Shown here in pieces: positions 1 through 10,500 of a DNA stretch of 64,000 nucleotides. Source of the stretch: Stenotrophomonas maltophilia (lineage in GTDB: Bacteria; Pseudomonadota; Gammaproteobacteria; Xanthomonadales; Xanthomonadaceae); assembly GCF_004684085.1 (NCBI RefSeq), contig NZ_SRHZ01000024.1:62001-126000 (forward strand). Reading direction: 5' to 3'. Positions within the stretch are counted from its first letter, which is position 1. The number at the start of each line of letters is the position of its first letter. The translations under genes were made by a program, and so were the position numbers. The notes below the pieces were generated by a model. The model saw only the letters and a program-made list of their open reading frames with translations. It had not been told where the DNA came from and did not search any database.

Positions 1-707
1 GCAGCGTAGAAGCGCTGCAGCGGCAGGGTCTGCCGGTGCAGGCCGCAAGTGGTCCCATCGACCATCGCGCCGGTTGCCACGCGCTGGTGCAGGAACTGCT
101 GCAGGCGCACGGCCGCATCGACTTCCTGATCCACAACGCGGGCTGGGTCGGGTACCAGACGCTGGAAGCGATCGAGGACGAGGCGCTGGAACAGATGCTG
201 TGCCTGGCGGCGAAGACGCCGCTGTGGTTGGCGCAGGCGGCGTGGCCGGCGATGCGCGAGGCGGGTGGCGGGCGCATCGTCATCACCACCTCCGATCGCG
301 CGCTGTATCCGCAGTACGCACAGCGCGGACTGTCCGCCTATGCAATGGGCAAGCTGGCCGCGCTTGGCCTGGTCAATGTGCTGGCGCTGGAAGGCGCCGA
401 GCACGGCATCGTGGTCAATGCGGTTTCGCCGGTGGCGAAGACGCGCATGTGGGGCATCGACGGTGAGCCCGACGAACTGCATCCGGACGCGGTCGCGCAG
501 GGCGTGGCCTATCTTGCGTCCACGCGCTGCCACGAGGGTGGCTGGGTGCTGCGCGCAAGCAATGGCCAGTTCCATGCGTTGCGCCTGCAGGAGGCCGAGC
601 ACGTGGCGTATCCGCGTGATCTGCGCGCAGTCAGCGCCGACAGCATCGAGTCGGTGGCACTGCAGTGGCCGGCCATTGCCCGCGCCAGCGTGGACGCGCG
701 CGGCTGA
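1..707 (+). CDS. Short-chain dehydrogenase/reductase, 5' end outside window
   Basis: This is the C-terminal part of an SDR-family NAD(P)-dependent oxidoreductase. The frame stays open to base 1, so the Rossmann glycine motif lies upstream of the window. A first in-window GTG at 36 is probably internal. Visible SDR marks are an NAG motif (nt about 135-143), a serine in ITTSDRA, and the catalytic YxxxK as YAMGK, with Tyr at nt 339-341 and Lys at 351-353. The tail after the Lys is ordinary for a classical SDR of about 250 residues. The substrate cannot be told from sequence. A LysR regulator follows 38 bp downstream on the same strand and may regulate it, which is inference only. Confidence 0.85.
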   Translation, partial: SVEALQRQGLPVQAASGPIDHRAGCHALVQELLQAHGRIDFLIHNAGWVGYQTLEAIEDEALEQMLCLAAKTPLWLAQAAWPAMREAGGGRIVITTSDRALYPQYAQRGLSAYAMGKLAALGLVNVLALEGAEHGIVVNAVSPVAKTRMWGIDGEPDELHPDAVAQGVAYLASTRCHEGGWVLRASNGQFHALRLQEAEHVAYPRDLRAVSADSIESVALQWPAIARASVDARG

Positions 708-745
708 GGGCGTACTCTAGGTGGGTTCCCATTGCTTGCATCGAG

Positions 746-1624
746 ATGATCGACCTGCGCCTGCTTCGCCAGTTCGTGGCCGTGGCCGAAGAGCTGCATT
801 TCCACCGTGCCGCAGCCCGCCTGCATATGTCGCAGCCACCGCTGACCGCGGCAATACGACGGCTGGAAGACGAACTCGGAAGTGAACTGATCGTGCGCGG
901 CAATCGCACCCTGGGCCTGACCGTGGCCGGGCAGACGCTGCTGGTGGAGGCGCGGGCAACGCTGCAGCAGGCCGAGCAGGCGTTGCAGCGCACCCGCGAG
1001 GCTGCTGCCGGGCAGTCCGGCAGCCTGCGCGTAGGCTATGTGGGCAGTGCGCTGTATGGGCGCCTGCCAGGCTTGATCCGCCGCTTCCGCCTGCAGTACC
1101 CGCAGGTACAACTGCACCTGCAGGAAGCCACGTCGCGCCAGCAGCAACTGTGGCTGCGTGAGCAGCGCATCGACGTCGGCGTGCTGATTCCACCGATTCC
1201 CTCCGCCGAGTTGGTGCTGCACGACTTCGACCACGACCGCCTGGCCATCGCGCTGCCGCGTGCCCATGCGCTGGCCGACGCGCCGGACGTCAGTGTGGCG
1301 ATGCTGGCTGACGAGCCGTTCGTTTCATGGCCTGCAGGCGAGGGCATCGGCTTCCACGCGCAGGTGCTGGGCCTGTGCACCGCGGCGGGCTTCACCCCGC
1401 GCGTGGTGCAGGAAGCGCAGGGCATGCACGCGGTGCTGTCGCTGGTGGCGGTGGAGGCGGGGGTGGCGATCGTGCCAGCCAGCATGGCCAGTTTCCGTGC
1501 GCAGGAAGTCGTCTATCGTCTGCTGGAGGATGCGGCAGCACGTTTCGCTCTCCAGTTCTGCACGCGTCCGGAGGCACCATCACCGGTGCTGGGAAATTTC
1601 CTGGACGTTGCCACCACGAGCTGA
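746..1624 (+). CDS. LysR-family transcriptional regulator
   Basis: A 292-residue LysR regulator. The N-terminal winged helix-turn-helix reads FVAVAEELHFHRAAARLHMS followed by QPPLTAAIRRLEDELG. A periplasmic-binding-protein-like effector domain follows. I chose the ATG at 746 because the protein then opens with MIDLRLLRQF, the usual LysR start; the open frame further upstream overlaps the preceding SDR. It ends 13 bp from a convergent LysR gene. Typical LysR proteins activate a neighbouring gene on binding a small ligand. No divergent target is adjacent, so the target is unknown. Confidence 0.9.
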   Translation: MIDLRLLRQFVAVAEELHFHRAAARLHMSQPPLTAAIRRLEDELGSELIVRGNRTLGLTVAGQTLLVEARATLQQAEQALQRTREAAAGQSGSLRVGYVGSALYGRLPGLIRRFRLQYPQVQLHLQEATSRQQQLWLREQRIDVGVLIPPIPSAELVLHDFDHDRLAIALPRAHALADAPDVSVAMLADEPFVSWPAGEGIGFHAQVLGLCTAAGFTPRVVQEAQGMHAVLSLVAVEAGVAIVPASMASFRAQEVVYRLLEDAAARFALQFCTRPEAPSPVLGNFLDVATTS

Positions 1625-1638
1625 TCCGGCGGATCAGC
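1620..1638. terminator. Dyad between convergent LysR genes
   Basis: An 8-bp perfect inverted repeat (GCTGATCC/GGATCAGC, 3-nt loop) spans the meeting point of two convergent genes. It has no T-tract, so it is at best a weak bidirectional terminator. Confidence 0.3.
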
Positions 1639-2537
1639 TACGCCTCACCGCCGCGGAACAGATGCGCGACGGCATAGTCGATGAACACCCGCAGGCGTGC
1701 ACTGGGATGCCGCCCGCCGGGCCATAGCAGCGAGAACTGCCCTTTGTGCGTGGGCAGTGCAGGCAGCACCTGTTGCAGGCGACCATCGGCCAGCGCGTCG
1801 GCTGCGAGGAAGTCAGGCATCCAGGCCAGGCCCATGCAACCGATCGCAGCGGCCAGCACGGCCTCCATGTTGTTGCAGGTCATCGCCGTGGGAAGGCGCG
1901 CTCCGGCATCGCCTTCGATGCCCGGCAGCTGCCACGGATGCAGCTTTCCGGTGGTGGGGTAGCGGAAGCGCAGCGCGGTATGCAGGCGCAGGTCGTCCAC
2001 ATCGCCGGGAGTTCCGTGCACCTGCAGATAACCAGGCGCCGCACAGAGCACGAAGCGAAAGCCGCCCAGCCGCCGTGCAGTCAGGCTGGAATCGGCCAGT
2101 TCACCACTGCGTATCACCGCGTCGAGACCTTCGCTGACCACATCGACGATGCGGTCGTTGAAGTCCAGTTCCAGCTGCACCTGCGGGTAGCGCTGCTGGA
2201 AGCCGGGAAGCACTGGTAACAGGAAACGGTAGCCGATGGTGGGCAGGCCAATGCGCAGCAGTCCACTGGGCGCGTGCTGCCGCTGCGCCAGATCGGCCTG
2301 TGCTTCGGAAAGTTCGTCCAGTGCACGCCGGCAGCGCTGCAGCAGCAGTTCGCCTTCGTCGGTGAGATGCACGCGGCGGGTGGTGCGCTGGAACAGGCGC
2401 GTGCCGAGTTCCTGTTCAAGGCGGGCGATGCGCTTGCCGACCGCCGACGCGGACAGGCCGAGTACGCGTGCAGCACCAACGATGCTGCCGGCCTCCGCGG
2501 TGCGGACGAAGGCGAGCAGGGCAGAGATGGAGTCCAT
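1638..2537 (-). CDS. LysR-family transcriptional regulator, divergent from an MFS exporter
   Basis: A 299-residue LysR regulator of the AaeR/DmlR-like group, judged by the opening MDSISALLAFVRTAEAGS and the HTH up to RIARLEQELGTRLFQRTTR. The start was set at the MDS methionine (2537) rather than seven codons upstream. It is divergent from the MFS exporter at 2644, the classic layout for a LysR regulator and its target. The roughly 106-bp gap between them contains a CCTG-N5-CAGG dyad (2584-2596). The inducer is unknown. The 3' end faces the preceding LysR gene tail to tail. Confidence 0.9.
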   Translation of the reverse strand: MDSISALLAFVRTAEAGSIVGAARVLGLSASAVGKRIARLEQELGTRLFQRTTRRVHLTDEGELLLQRCRRALDELSEAQADLAQRQHAPSGLLRIGLPTIGYRFLLPVLPGFQQRYPQVQLELDFNDRIVDVVSEGLDAVIRSGELADSSLTARRLGGFRFVLCAAPGYLQVHGTPGDVDDLRLHTALRFRYPTTGKLHPWQLPGIEGDAGARLPTAMTCNNMEAVLAAAIGCMGLAWMPDFLAADALADGRLQQVLPALPTHKGQFSLLWPGGRHPSARLRVFIDYAVAHLFRGGEA

Positions 2538-2643
2538 GTAGGCATGATTGCGGAACATCTAGCCGTAATCAACGTCCATCCAGCCTGTTTTTCAGGAATA
2601 GCGGCCTGCTCATCATCAATGCCCCTGATGGATGGAGGCCCGC

Positions 2644-4161
2644 ATGGCCCCGGTTTCAATGCTCCCCGTACCTGTCCAGACGCAGCAGCGCTGGATCCTG
2701 CTTGCCGTCTGCCTGGCCGCACTGGCGTTGCCGTTGTCCTTCTCGGCCGGTGCGGTCGCGGTGCCCGCGCTGGCCCGTTCCGCGGCGTCGTCGCCAACGG
2801 CGCTGGCCTGGGTGACCAACGCCTTCATGCTCACCTTCGGCAGCTTGTTGCTCGCTGCCGGTGGCCTGGCCGACCGCTATGGCCGACGGCGATTGTTCCT
2901 GCTGGGCACGGCGGGTTTCACCATCGCCACGGTTGTCGTCTGCCTTGCTCCCACGCTGCCCTGGCTGGATCTGGCGCGCGGGTTGCAGGGCGTTGCCGCC
3001 GCAGCGGCGTTGGCATCGGGTACGGCTGCGCTCGCGCATGCCTGGCAGGGGCCGGTGCGTGTTCGCGTCTTCGCTCTGCTGGGCACCACATTCGGTGCGG
3101 GGTTGGCGCTGGGGCCGCTGCTTGCGGGTCTGCTTCTGCAGGCGTTGGGATGGCGCAGTGTGTTCGCCGCCGGCGGCGTGCTGACGTTGGCGGCCTTCGC
3201 ACTGGGCGCGCGCGTGTTGCCAGAAAGCCATGGCGAACGCGGGCGGCTGGATATCGGCGGCATGCTGGGCTTCAGCCTGATGCTGGCGGCATTGACGCTG
3301 GCCCTGCTGTGGCTGGGTGAATTCGGTCCGCATGCCGTGCGCGTGCAGTTGGCGCTGTTGGCGACGCTGCTGCTGGGCGGGGTGTTCGTCTACATCGAAC
3401 GACTGCACCGCTCACCCTTGCTGGACCTCTCGTTGTTCTCGCAACCGGCCTTCCTCGGTGTCCAGCTGCTGCCGGTGGCGACCTGCTTCGGCTACGTGGT
3501 GCTGCTGGTCGTACTGCCGCTCCAACTGCTGGGCGTGCATGGCCAGAGCGCGATGCTGGTGGGGCTGCAGATGCTGGCGCTGTCCGCGCCGATGCTGGTG
3601 CTGCCGATGCTGGCCGCGCGCTGGGCCGAGCGCGTGGGAAGTGCGCGGCTGTGCACGCTGGGACTGCTGGTCTGTGCCTCTGGCCTGTACCTGTTGTCGC
3701 GCCACGCGTCGCAGCCGTCGCCGTCGCAGTGGGTGCCGTTGCTGATGCTGGTCGGTGCGGGGACGGCCTTGCCATGGGGGCTGATGGATGGGCTGTCGGT
3801 GAGCGTGGTACCGGTGCAACGTGCGGGCATGGCCGCGGGCATCTTCGGAACCGTGCGCGTGGCCGGTGAAGGCATCGCATTGGCCGCAGTCACTGCCTTG
3901 CTTGCGCTGCTGATCGGCCACCAGCTGCAGGGGGCGTCGCCCGCGTCGCTGGCGCGTGCCGGTGCCTATCTGGCCACGGGGGCGCAGGCACAGGCGCAGG
4001 CACTGCTTCCGGCGATGAGCGGCGCGCAGCTGCAGCAGGCCAGTGCCGAGGCGCTGGCGATACTGCTGCGTGTCCTGGCGCTGCTGACCGCCGCATGCGC
4101 GGTGCTGCTGCACCTGCTGCTGCGGCGGTCAGCGCTGGGAATACTCAGAACCGATAGCTGA
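2644..4161 (+). CDS. MFS transporter, DHA2-like drug exporter
   Basis: A 505-residue inner-membrane protein with about 14 hydrophobic segments, as in the DHA2 (14-TM) drug:proton antiporters such as QacA/SmvA. The loop after TM2 carries the MFS signature as GGLADRYGRRRLFLLG. The start at ATG 2644 is supported by GGAGG at 2634-2638, five bases upstream; the in-frame ATG at 2632 lacks this. It is divergent from a LysR regulator that probably controls it. The substrate is not predictable, but cationic biocides or dyes would fit the family. Convergent with the histidine kinase gene that follows, 10 bp away. Confidence 0.88.
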   Translation: MAPVSMLPVPVQTQQRWILLAVCLAALALPLSFSAGAVAVPALARSAASSPTALAWVTNAFMLTFGSLLLAAGGLADRYGRRRLFLLGTAGFTIATVVVCLAPTLPWLDLARGLQGVAAAAALASGTAALAHAWQGPVRVRVFALLGTTFGAGLALGPLLAGLLLQALGWRSVFAAGGVLTLAAFALGARVLPESHGERGRLDIGGMLGFSLMLAALTLALLWLGEFGPHAVRVQLALLATLLLGGVFVYIERLHRSPLLDLSLFSQPAFLGVQLLPVATCFGYVVLLVVLPLQLLGVHGQSAMLVGLQMLALSAPMLVLPMLAARWAERVGSARLCTLGLLVCASGLYLLSRHASQPSPSQWVPLLMLVGAGTALPWGLMDGLSVSVVPVQRAGMAAGIFGTVRVAGEGIALAAVTALLALLIGHQLQGASPASLARAGAYLATGAQAQAQALLPAMSGAQLQQASAEALAILLRVLALLTAACAVLLHLLLRRSALGILRTDS

Positions 4162-4171
4162 TGGTGTGGCC

Positions 4172-5557
4172 TCAGGACAGGCCGTCTGTTGCGCAGCGGA
4201 TGCTCATCCAGGCGCCGCCGCCGGGGGCGGTGCCGGCACGGACGCGGAAGCCGTGCAGGCCGGCAATGGCGGCCACGATCGACAGGCCAAGGCCGAATCC
4301 AGGTCCCTGGCCGGCGCTGCTGCTGCCACGGAAGAAGCGCTGGTAGATCAGCGTGCGGTCCTGCGGCGGAATCCCCGGCCCGTTGTCGATCACATCGACC
4401 CTGGGGACGCCATGGTCATCGACTGCGCGCAGCAGGATGCGGCCCTGCGCCGGCGTGAACTGCAGGGCGTTGGACAGCAGGTTGGCCAGCGCTTCGAACA
4501 GCAATTCGCGGTCGCCACGCAGTGGGCCGATCTTCGGGTCCACCTGCAGCTCCAGCAACTGCTGCTTTTCTTCGGCCAGCGGCAGGTAGAACTGGTGGAG
4601 TTCCTGCAGCAGATCGGCAATGTCGACCTCGTCGAAGGCCGAGCGCCGCTGGTGGCTCTCAAGCTCCGACACCCGCAGCAGCGCAGCGAAGCGCGCCATC
4701 AGTATGTCCGTCTCGGCCAGTGCTTTGTCCAGGGGATCGGCATGCGGATTCAGTTCGTCCAGACCCACGCGCATGCGATAGAGGTGCGCGCGCAGGCGGG
4801 TGAGCGGGGTGCGCAGATCGTGGGCGATGCTGTCGCACACGCCCTTGACCTCGGTCATCAGCTGTTCGATGCGTTCCAGCATCGCGTTGACGATGCTCGA
4901 CAGCCGATCAATCTCGTCACGGCGGTTGGATACCGGCAGGCGCTGGCTGAGATCGCCGGCAACGATGCGGTTGGTGACCGCTTCGATCTGCTGGATCCGC
5001 TTCAACGGGCGCCGGCGCAGCAGATGCCAGCCCACCAGGCCGGGGATGACGGTCAGACACACGCCCCACAGCAGTGCATCGAGGATGATGCTGTTGACCG
5101 CCATGAGTTTGCCGTTCTGGCGCACGAACACCAGCGACCGGCCGTCCCGGGTTGCCACGCCGAGCGCACTGCCTCCGTTCTCGTGGCGGCCATTGGCCAG
5201 TGTCCAACCGTCCACCGGATGCGAGTTGCCATCCAGCGGCAGTCCTTCGGGAATGGCCGTCAGCGGGCCCGCCATCGGCAGGCCGCGGTTGTCGAACAGC
5301 CCGTACGTATAGACTTGGTGCAGATCGAAGCGCTGGCTGTCGCGCAGCGCGTCGTCCAGCGCCGGGCCTTCGAAACTCATGAACAGATGGGCGCGCTGCT
5401 GCAGGCCCGACTCGGTCAGGTCGTTCAGGTAATCCGAAATGCGCCAGTACATCACGCCCAGCAGCAGGCTGGACCAGGCCACGAACAGGATGCAGTACAG
5501 GCCCAGTAGCCTGCTGCTGGAGGAGCGCCAGTGGTCAGGGTTGCGCGTCGAAGACAT
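4172..5557 (-). CDS. Sensor histidine kinase of the RND-pump locus
   Basis: A 461-residue inner-membrane sensor kinase. Order: TM1 (about 17-38), a periplasmic domain of about 120 residues, TM2 (about 158-178), HAMP, a HisKA domain with SIAHDLRTPLTRLR (phospho-His about 246), then HATPase_c with the N box NLLSNALQFTP and the G1 box DNGPGIPPQD. The ATG at 5557 was preferred to an in-frame GTG four codons upstream. It overlaps the end of the response-regulator gene, so the two are co-transcribed. The pair is divergent from an MFP-RND operon, as smeSyRy is from smeYZ in S. maltophilia. I infer it senses envelope or drug stress. Confidence 0.88.
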   Translation of the reverse strand: MSSTRNPDHWRSSSSRLLGLYCILFVAWSSLLLGVMYWRISDYLNDLTESGLQQRAHLFMSFEGPALDDALRDSQRFDLHQVYTYGLFDNRGLPMAGPLTAIPEGLPLDGNSHPVDGWTLANGRHENGGSALGVATRDGRSLVFVRQNGKLMAVNSIILDALLWGVCLTVIPGLVGWHLLRRRPLKRIQQIEAVTNRIVAGDLSQRLPVSNRRDEIDRLSSIVNAMLERIEQLMTEVKGVCDSIAHDLRTPLTRLRAHLYRMRVGLDELNPHADPLDKALAETDILMARFAALLRVSELESHQRRSAFDEVDIADLLQELHQFYLPLAEEKQQLLELQVDPKIGPLRGDRELLFEALANLLSNALQFTPAQGRILLRAVDDHGVPRVDVIDNGPGIPPQDRTLIYQRFFRGSSSAGQGPGFGLGLSIVAAIAGLHGFRVRAGTAPGGGAWMSIRCATDGLS

Positions 5558-6218
5558 AGCCGGTCCCACGTACGGTCATGATCGGCTGGGGCTTGCCGGG
5601 TTGCTCGATGCGCTTGCGCACACGGCCGATGTGCACGTCGATCAGGTTGGTGCCCGGATCGAAGTGATAGCCCCAGACTTCCTGGAACAGCATGCTGCGG
5701 GTGACCACCTGGCCGGCGTTGCGGACCAGGAATTCGAGCAGCTTGAACTCGGTCGGCAGCAGCGCAATCTCATGGCCGCCGCGTCGTGCTGAACGGGTCA
5801 TCAGGACCAGTTCCAGGTCGCCGGCGCGCAGCACGTTGTCGATGGCAGGGGCCTGCCCCTGGCGCCGGATCAGTACTTCCACGCGTGCGGCCATCTCATC
5901 GGAGGCGAAGGGCTTGGTCAGGTAGTCATCGCCGCCGGCGCGCAGGCCACGCACGCGTTCATCCACGTCCGACAGCGCACTGATCATCAGCACCGGCGTG
6001 GTGATGCCTTCGCGGCGCAGCGTGGTGACCAGGGCCAGGCCATCGATGCCGGGCAGCATGCGGTCCAGGGTGATCACCGCGTAGTCGCCTGCACGTGCCA
6101 ACGCCAGGCCATTGCTGCCGTCGCTGGCCAGGTCCACGTCGAAGCCGTGGCTGCGCAGTTCAGTGGCGATTTCCTCTGCGGTGACAAGATCGTCCTCGAT
6201 GGTGAGTACGCGCGGCAT
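5535..6218 (-). CDS. OmpR-family response regulator of the RND-pump locus
   Basis: A 227-residue response regulator. The receiver domain has the acidic pair IEDD (9-10), the phospho-acceptor Asp52 in ITLDRMLPG, and the conserved Lys in YLTKPF. A C-terminal winged helix of the OmpR/PhoB type follows (about 130-225). The start MPRVLTIEDD at 6218 fits the family; codons further upstream encode unrelated sequence. First gene of the regulator-kinase operon, divergent from the membrane fusion protein gene. It probably controls the pump operon and itself through the shared intergenic region of about 150 bp. Confidence 0.9.
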   Translation of the reverse strand: MPRVLTIEDDLVTAEEIATELRSHGFDVDLASDGSNGLALARAGDYAVITLDRMLPGIDGLALVTTLRREGITTPVLMISALSDVDERVRGLRAGGDDYLTKPFASDEMAARVEVLIRRQGQAPAIDNVLRAGDLELVLMTRSARRGGHEIALLPTEFKLLEFLVRNAGQVVTRSMLFQEVWGYHFDPGTNLIDVHIGRVRKRIEQPGKPQPIMTVRGTGYVFDAQP

Positions 6219-6275
6219 GGGCCAGTGTGCAGAGTGGGACAGGGGCATCCTCGCAATCGCGGGCAGCGACTGCAA

Positions 6276-6291
6276 ATGAAAAATGTTTCAT
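6276..6291. promoter_or_regulatory. Candidate operator between the two-component system and the RND operon
   Basis: A perfect 6-4-6 palindrome, ATGAAAAATGTTTCAT, lies in an AT-rich patch between the divergent response regulator and pump operons. It is the only clear dyad there, and OmpR-type regulators bind repeats of this size. A TATATT at 6326-6331 could be a -10 for the pump operon, although no good -35 stands 17 bp upstream. Function is inferred from position. Confidence 0.4.
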
Positions 6292-6371
6292 GCGTCATTT
6301 AGCAGGATCGTGCCGCCGCGTCTTCTATATTCGGCGCCGAACGCTCCCCCACGCGTGGAACCCTGCAGCCG

Positions 6372-7550
6372 ATGATCCTTCCGAACCCCTCCCGTCCGTA
6401 TCGTGCCTGGTGGCTGCCCCGAACCGCCGGTCTGGCGCTGCTGGCGCTTGCCTTGGCAGGCCTGCTCAGCGCCTGCGGCAAGGATGCACCCAAGCCGGGC
6501 GCCGCGGCACCGGAGGTGACCGTACTGATCCTGCGCAGCCAGCCACTGGCACTGCAGCAGGAGTTGCCTGGGCGCAGTGTCGCCTCGCAGGAATCGGACG
6601 TGCGCCCGCAGGTGGATGGCGTGCTGGTGAAGCGGTTGTTCGAACAGGGCCAGTGGGTGAAAGCCGGGCAGCCGCTGTTCCAGATCGAGCCGGCGCTGTA
6701 CCAGGCGGCACTGAACGAGGCGCAGGCCAACCTGAAAACCGCCGAGGCCGCGGCGGTGACCGCGCGCCTGCGGGCGCAGCGCATGCAGGCGCTGGGCAAG
6801 GACCAGCTGGCCGCGCGCCAGGACGTGGACGATGCGATCGCCGGCAACCAGCAGGCCGCCGCCGCCGCGCAGGCCGCACAGGCCGCACGTGACACGGCCG
6901 GCACACGGCTGGGATTTGCCACGGTGACGTCGCCGATCGCCGGGCGCATCGGCCGCGCGCTGTTCACGCCGGGCGCGCTGGTCACCTCCGGCCAGGCCGA
7001 TCCACTGGCACGGGTGCAGCAGATGGACCCGATGAACGTGGACATCACCCAGTCCAGCAATGAGTACCTGGCTCTGCGCCGCGCCATCGCCGATGGTGGC
7101 GTGCAGGCCGATACTGCGCCGGTGCGGCTGCGCCTGTCCGATGGCACCGATTACCCGTTGCCGGGGACGCTGGAATTCGCCGATATCGATGTACAGCAGG
7201 AAACCGGCAGCATCACCCTGCGTGCACGTTTTCCCAACCCGGATGGACAGCTGCTTCCGGGCATGTACGTGCGTGCGCTGGTGGGGCAGGGCACCCGTCA
7301 GCAGGCGCTGCTGGTGCCACAGGCGGCGGTGGACCGCAGTCCGAAGGGCGAGGCGCAGGCGTGGCTGGTGGACAAGGACGGCAAGGCCCGCCTGCGCCTG
7401 TTCCGCACCGCACGTGCGGTCGGCGACCAGTGGCTGGTGCTCGACGGCCTGGCCGCCGGCGAACAGGTGGTGGTGGCCGGCGCGCAGGGCCTGGCCGATG
7501 GCATGACGGTGCGGGTGAAGGCTGCGCCAGCACCGACCGGAAAGGGCTGA
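6372..7550 (+). CDS. RND efflux membrane fusion lipoprotein (AcrA/SmeY-like)
   Basis: A 392-residue periplasmic adaptor. The N terminus is a lipoprotein signal ending in LLSAC (Cys35). It is followed by the biotinyl-lipoyl half motif (QVDGVLVKRLFEQGQWVKAG), an alpha-helical hairpin rich in Ala and Gln, the second lipoyl half, and beta-barrel and membrane-proximal domains. The adaptor links the RND pump encoded four bases downstream to an outer-membrane channel. Divergent from a two-component system, as smeYZ is. I left the symbol empty because I recall smeYZ as lying elsewhere in S. maltophilia K279a than the soxR-mfsA/rpoN region. Confidence 0.9.
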   Translation: MILPNPSRPYRAWWLPRTAGLALLALALAGLLSACGKDAPKPGAAAPEVTVLILRSQPLALQQELPGRSVASQESDVRPQVDGVLVKRLFEQGQWVKAGQPLFQIEPALYQAALNEAQANLKTAEAAAVTARLRAQRMQALGKDQLAARQDVDDAIAGNQQAAAAAQAAQAARDTAGTRLGFATVTSPIAGRIGRALFTPGALVTSGQADPLARVQQMDPMNVDITQSSNEYLALRRAIADGGVQADTAPVRLRLSDGTDYPLPGTLEFADIDVQQETGSITLRARFPNPDGQLLPGMYVRALVGQGTRQQALLVPQAAVDRSPKGEAQAWLVDKDGKARLRLFRTARAVGDQWLVLDGLAAGEQVVVAGAQGLADGMTVRVKAAPAPTGKG

Positions 7551-7554
7551 GCAG

Positions 7555-10500
7555 ATGCTGCCGCGCTTCTTCATCCATCGCCCGGTATTCGCCTGGGTCC
7601 TGGCGATCTGCATCATGGCCTTTGGCACCATCGCGGTGACCCAGCTGCCGGTGGAGCAGTACCCGGACATCGCACCGCCGCAGGTCAACATCACCGCGAA
7701 CTACACCGGTGCCTCGGCGCAGACCGTGGAAGACAGCGTCACCCAGGTGATCGAGCAGCAGATCAAGGGCATCGACCACCTGCTGTACTTCTCGTCCACC
7801 AGTTCGTCGTCCGGGCAGGCGCGGATCACGGTCACCTTCGACCAGAGCGCCAATCCCGATATCGCCCAGGTGCAGGTGCAGAACAGCGTCAACCAAGCCA
7901 TCAACCGGCTGCCGCAGGAAGTGCAGCAGCAGGGCGTGACCGTGGCCAAATCGCAGGGCGACTCGCTGATGGTGGTGTCCCTGTACGACACCAGCCGGCG
8001 CATGGAACGGGTGGACGTCTCCGATTTCCTGGTCAGCAACGTGCAGGACCCGATCAGCCGCATTCCCGGTGTTGGCGAGATCAACGTGTTCGGCTCGGCC
8101 TACGCGATGCGGGTCTGGCTGGACCCGCACAAGCTGCGCGCCTATGACCTGATGCCCTCGGACGTGCGCAGCGCGATCCAGGCGCAGAACACGCAGGTGA
8201 CCGCCGGCGAACTGGGCGCGATGCCGTCCAGCCCGACGCAGAGTCTCAACGCCACGGTGACCGCGCAGTCGCGCCTGCAGACCCCCGAACAGTTCCGCGC
8301 CATCATCCTGCGCACCTTGCCGAACGGTGCAGCAGTCGTGCTGGGGGACGTCGCAAGGGTCGAGATCGGTGCGGAGAACTACCAGACCAGCAGCTATCTC
8401 AACGGTTATCCCGCAGCCGGCTTCTCGGTGACCCTGGCCTCCGGCGCCAATGCGCTGGCCACCGCCGACGCGGTGCGCGCAGAGATCGAGCGGCTGCGGC
8501 CGACGTTCCCGCCGGGGCTGCAGGTAGCCTACCCGCGTGACAGCACGCCGTTCGTGCGGGTCTCGATCGAGGGTGTCATCCACACCCTGATCGAAGCCAT
8601 CGTGCTGGTGGTGGTGGTGATGTTCCTGTTCCTGCAGAACCTGCGCGCCACCCTGATTCCGGCGATCACGGTGCCGGTGGTGCTGCTGGGCACCTTTGGT
8701 GTGCTGGCCGTCGCCGGATTCACCATCAATACGCTGACGCTGTTTGCGATGGTGTTGGCGATCGGCCTGCTGGTCGACGATGCGATCGTGGTGGTGGAGA
8801 ACGTGGAGCGCATCATCCACGATGAGCATCTGCCGCCACGGGAAGCCACCGAGAAATCGATGGGCGAGATCACTGGCGCGCTGATCGGCATCACAGTGGT
8901 GTTGGGCGCGGTGTTCCTGCCGATGGCCCTGTTCGGTGGTTCCATCGGCATCATCTACCGCCAGTTCTCGATCACCATCGCCTCGGCCATGGCGCTGTCG
9001 GCGCTGGTCGCGCTGACCCTCACGCCGGCTTTGTGCGCGACCCTGCTCAAGCCGTCTTCGGCGCAGAAGCCGCAGGGCCGCTTCTTCAGGGCATTCAACC
9101 GTGGGGTCGAGCGCAGCCAGTTGGCCTATCAGGGAAAGCTCGGTGGCGTTGTCGCCCATCCGCGGCGCTGGATGGCGTTCTACCTGCTGCTGGTGGTCGC
9201 CATGGTCGCGCTTTACGCGCGCATGCCGACCGGCTTCCTGCCGGTGGAAGACCAGGGCCAGGTAACGTTCCAGTTCTCCACACCGGAGGGCACGCCGATG
9301 GCGCGCACCGAAGCGCTGGGTGAGCAGATCAGCCGCTACTTCATGGAGCACGAGAAGCAGAACCTGGACGTGGTGTTCGTGGTGGTCGGGCGCAACAATG
9401 CCGGCACCGGGCAGAACGCAGGGCAGGGCTTCCTTGCACTCAAGCCATGGGATGAGCGCAAGGGTGACAACACCGCTGCGGCGATCATCACCCGTGCCAA
9501 TGCCTACTTCCGTGCGCTTCCCGATGCCAAGGTCAATGTGCTGGCACCGCCAGCCGTGCGTGGGCTGGGCCAATCCAGTGGTTTCGAGCTGTGGTTGCAG
9601 GACACCAGCGCTGCCGGTCGCGTGGCCCTGCAGGCGGCGCAGGAACAGGTGGTGCGCGCAGCCGGCGAAGACGATGGACTCACCTCGGTGCGCTTGAACG
9701 GGCTGGGCGACAAGGCCGAATTGCGGCTGGACATCGACCATGCCCAGGCCAGCGCGCTGGGCCTGGCCCAGGCTGACATCAATTCCACGTTGTCCGCGGC
9801 CTGGGGCGGCAGCTACATCAACGACTTCCTCGATCGTGGCCGGGTCAAGCGGGTCTACATGCAGGGCGACCAGCCCTACCGCAGCGTGCCCGACGACATT
9901 GGCCAGTGGTACGTGCGCGGTGGCAATGGCCAGATGGCCTCGTTCGCCAGCTTCGCCAGCAGCCACTGGGCGCGCGGCCCGCAGCTGCAGCAGCGCTTCA
10001 ACGGCCTGCCGGCGATGCAGATCCAGGGCAGTGCCGCCGAAGGTCGCAGTTCGGGAGAGGCGATGCAGCGGATGCAGGCGCTGGTTGCCGATCAGCCCGG
10101 ATTCGACTTGCAGTGGAGTGGTCTGTCCTACCAGGAACAGTTGGCCAGCAACCAGACGTTGTGGCTGTACACCGCCTCGATCGCCTTCATTTTCCTGTGC
10201 CTGGCCGCGCTCTATGAAAGCTGGACGGTACCGGTGGCGGTGGTGCTGGTCATTCCGCTGGGCGTGATCGGAACCGTGCTGGCAACCACGGCGGCCGGAT
10301 TCGTCAACGACATCTACTTCCAAGTGGGTCTGCTGACCACGATCGGACTGTCGGCCAAGAATGCGATCCTGATCGTGGAGTTCGCCGAAGCCCGCTATCG
10401 TGCCGGCAGTTCTGCGGTGGAGGCCGCACTGCAGGGCGCGCGCCTGCGCCTGCGTCCGATCGTGATGACGTCGCTGGCGTTCGTCGCCGGCGTCATTCCG

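Noticed and set aside
7213..10323. A reading frame of more than 1000 codons opposite the RND pump gene
   Set aside because: It is an antisense shadow produced by high GC at third positions; the translation is low-complexity and the + strand gene is certain.
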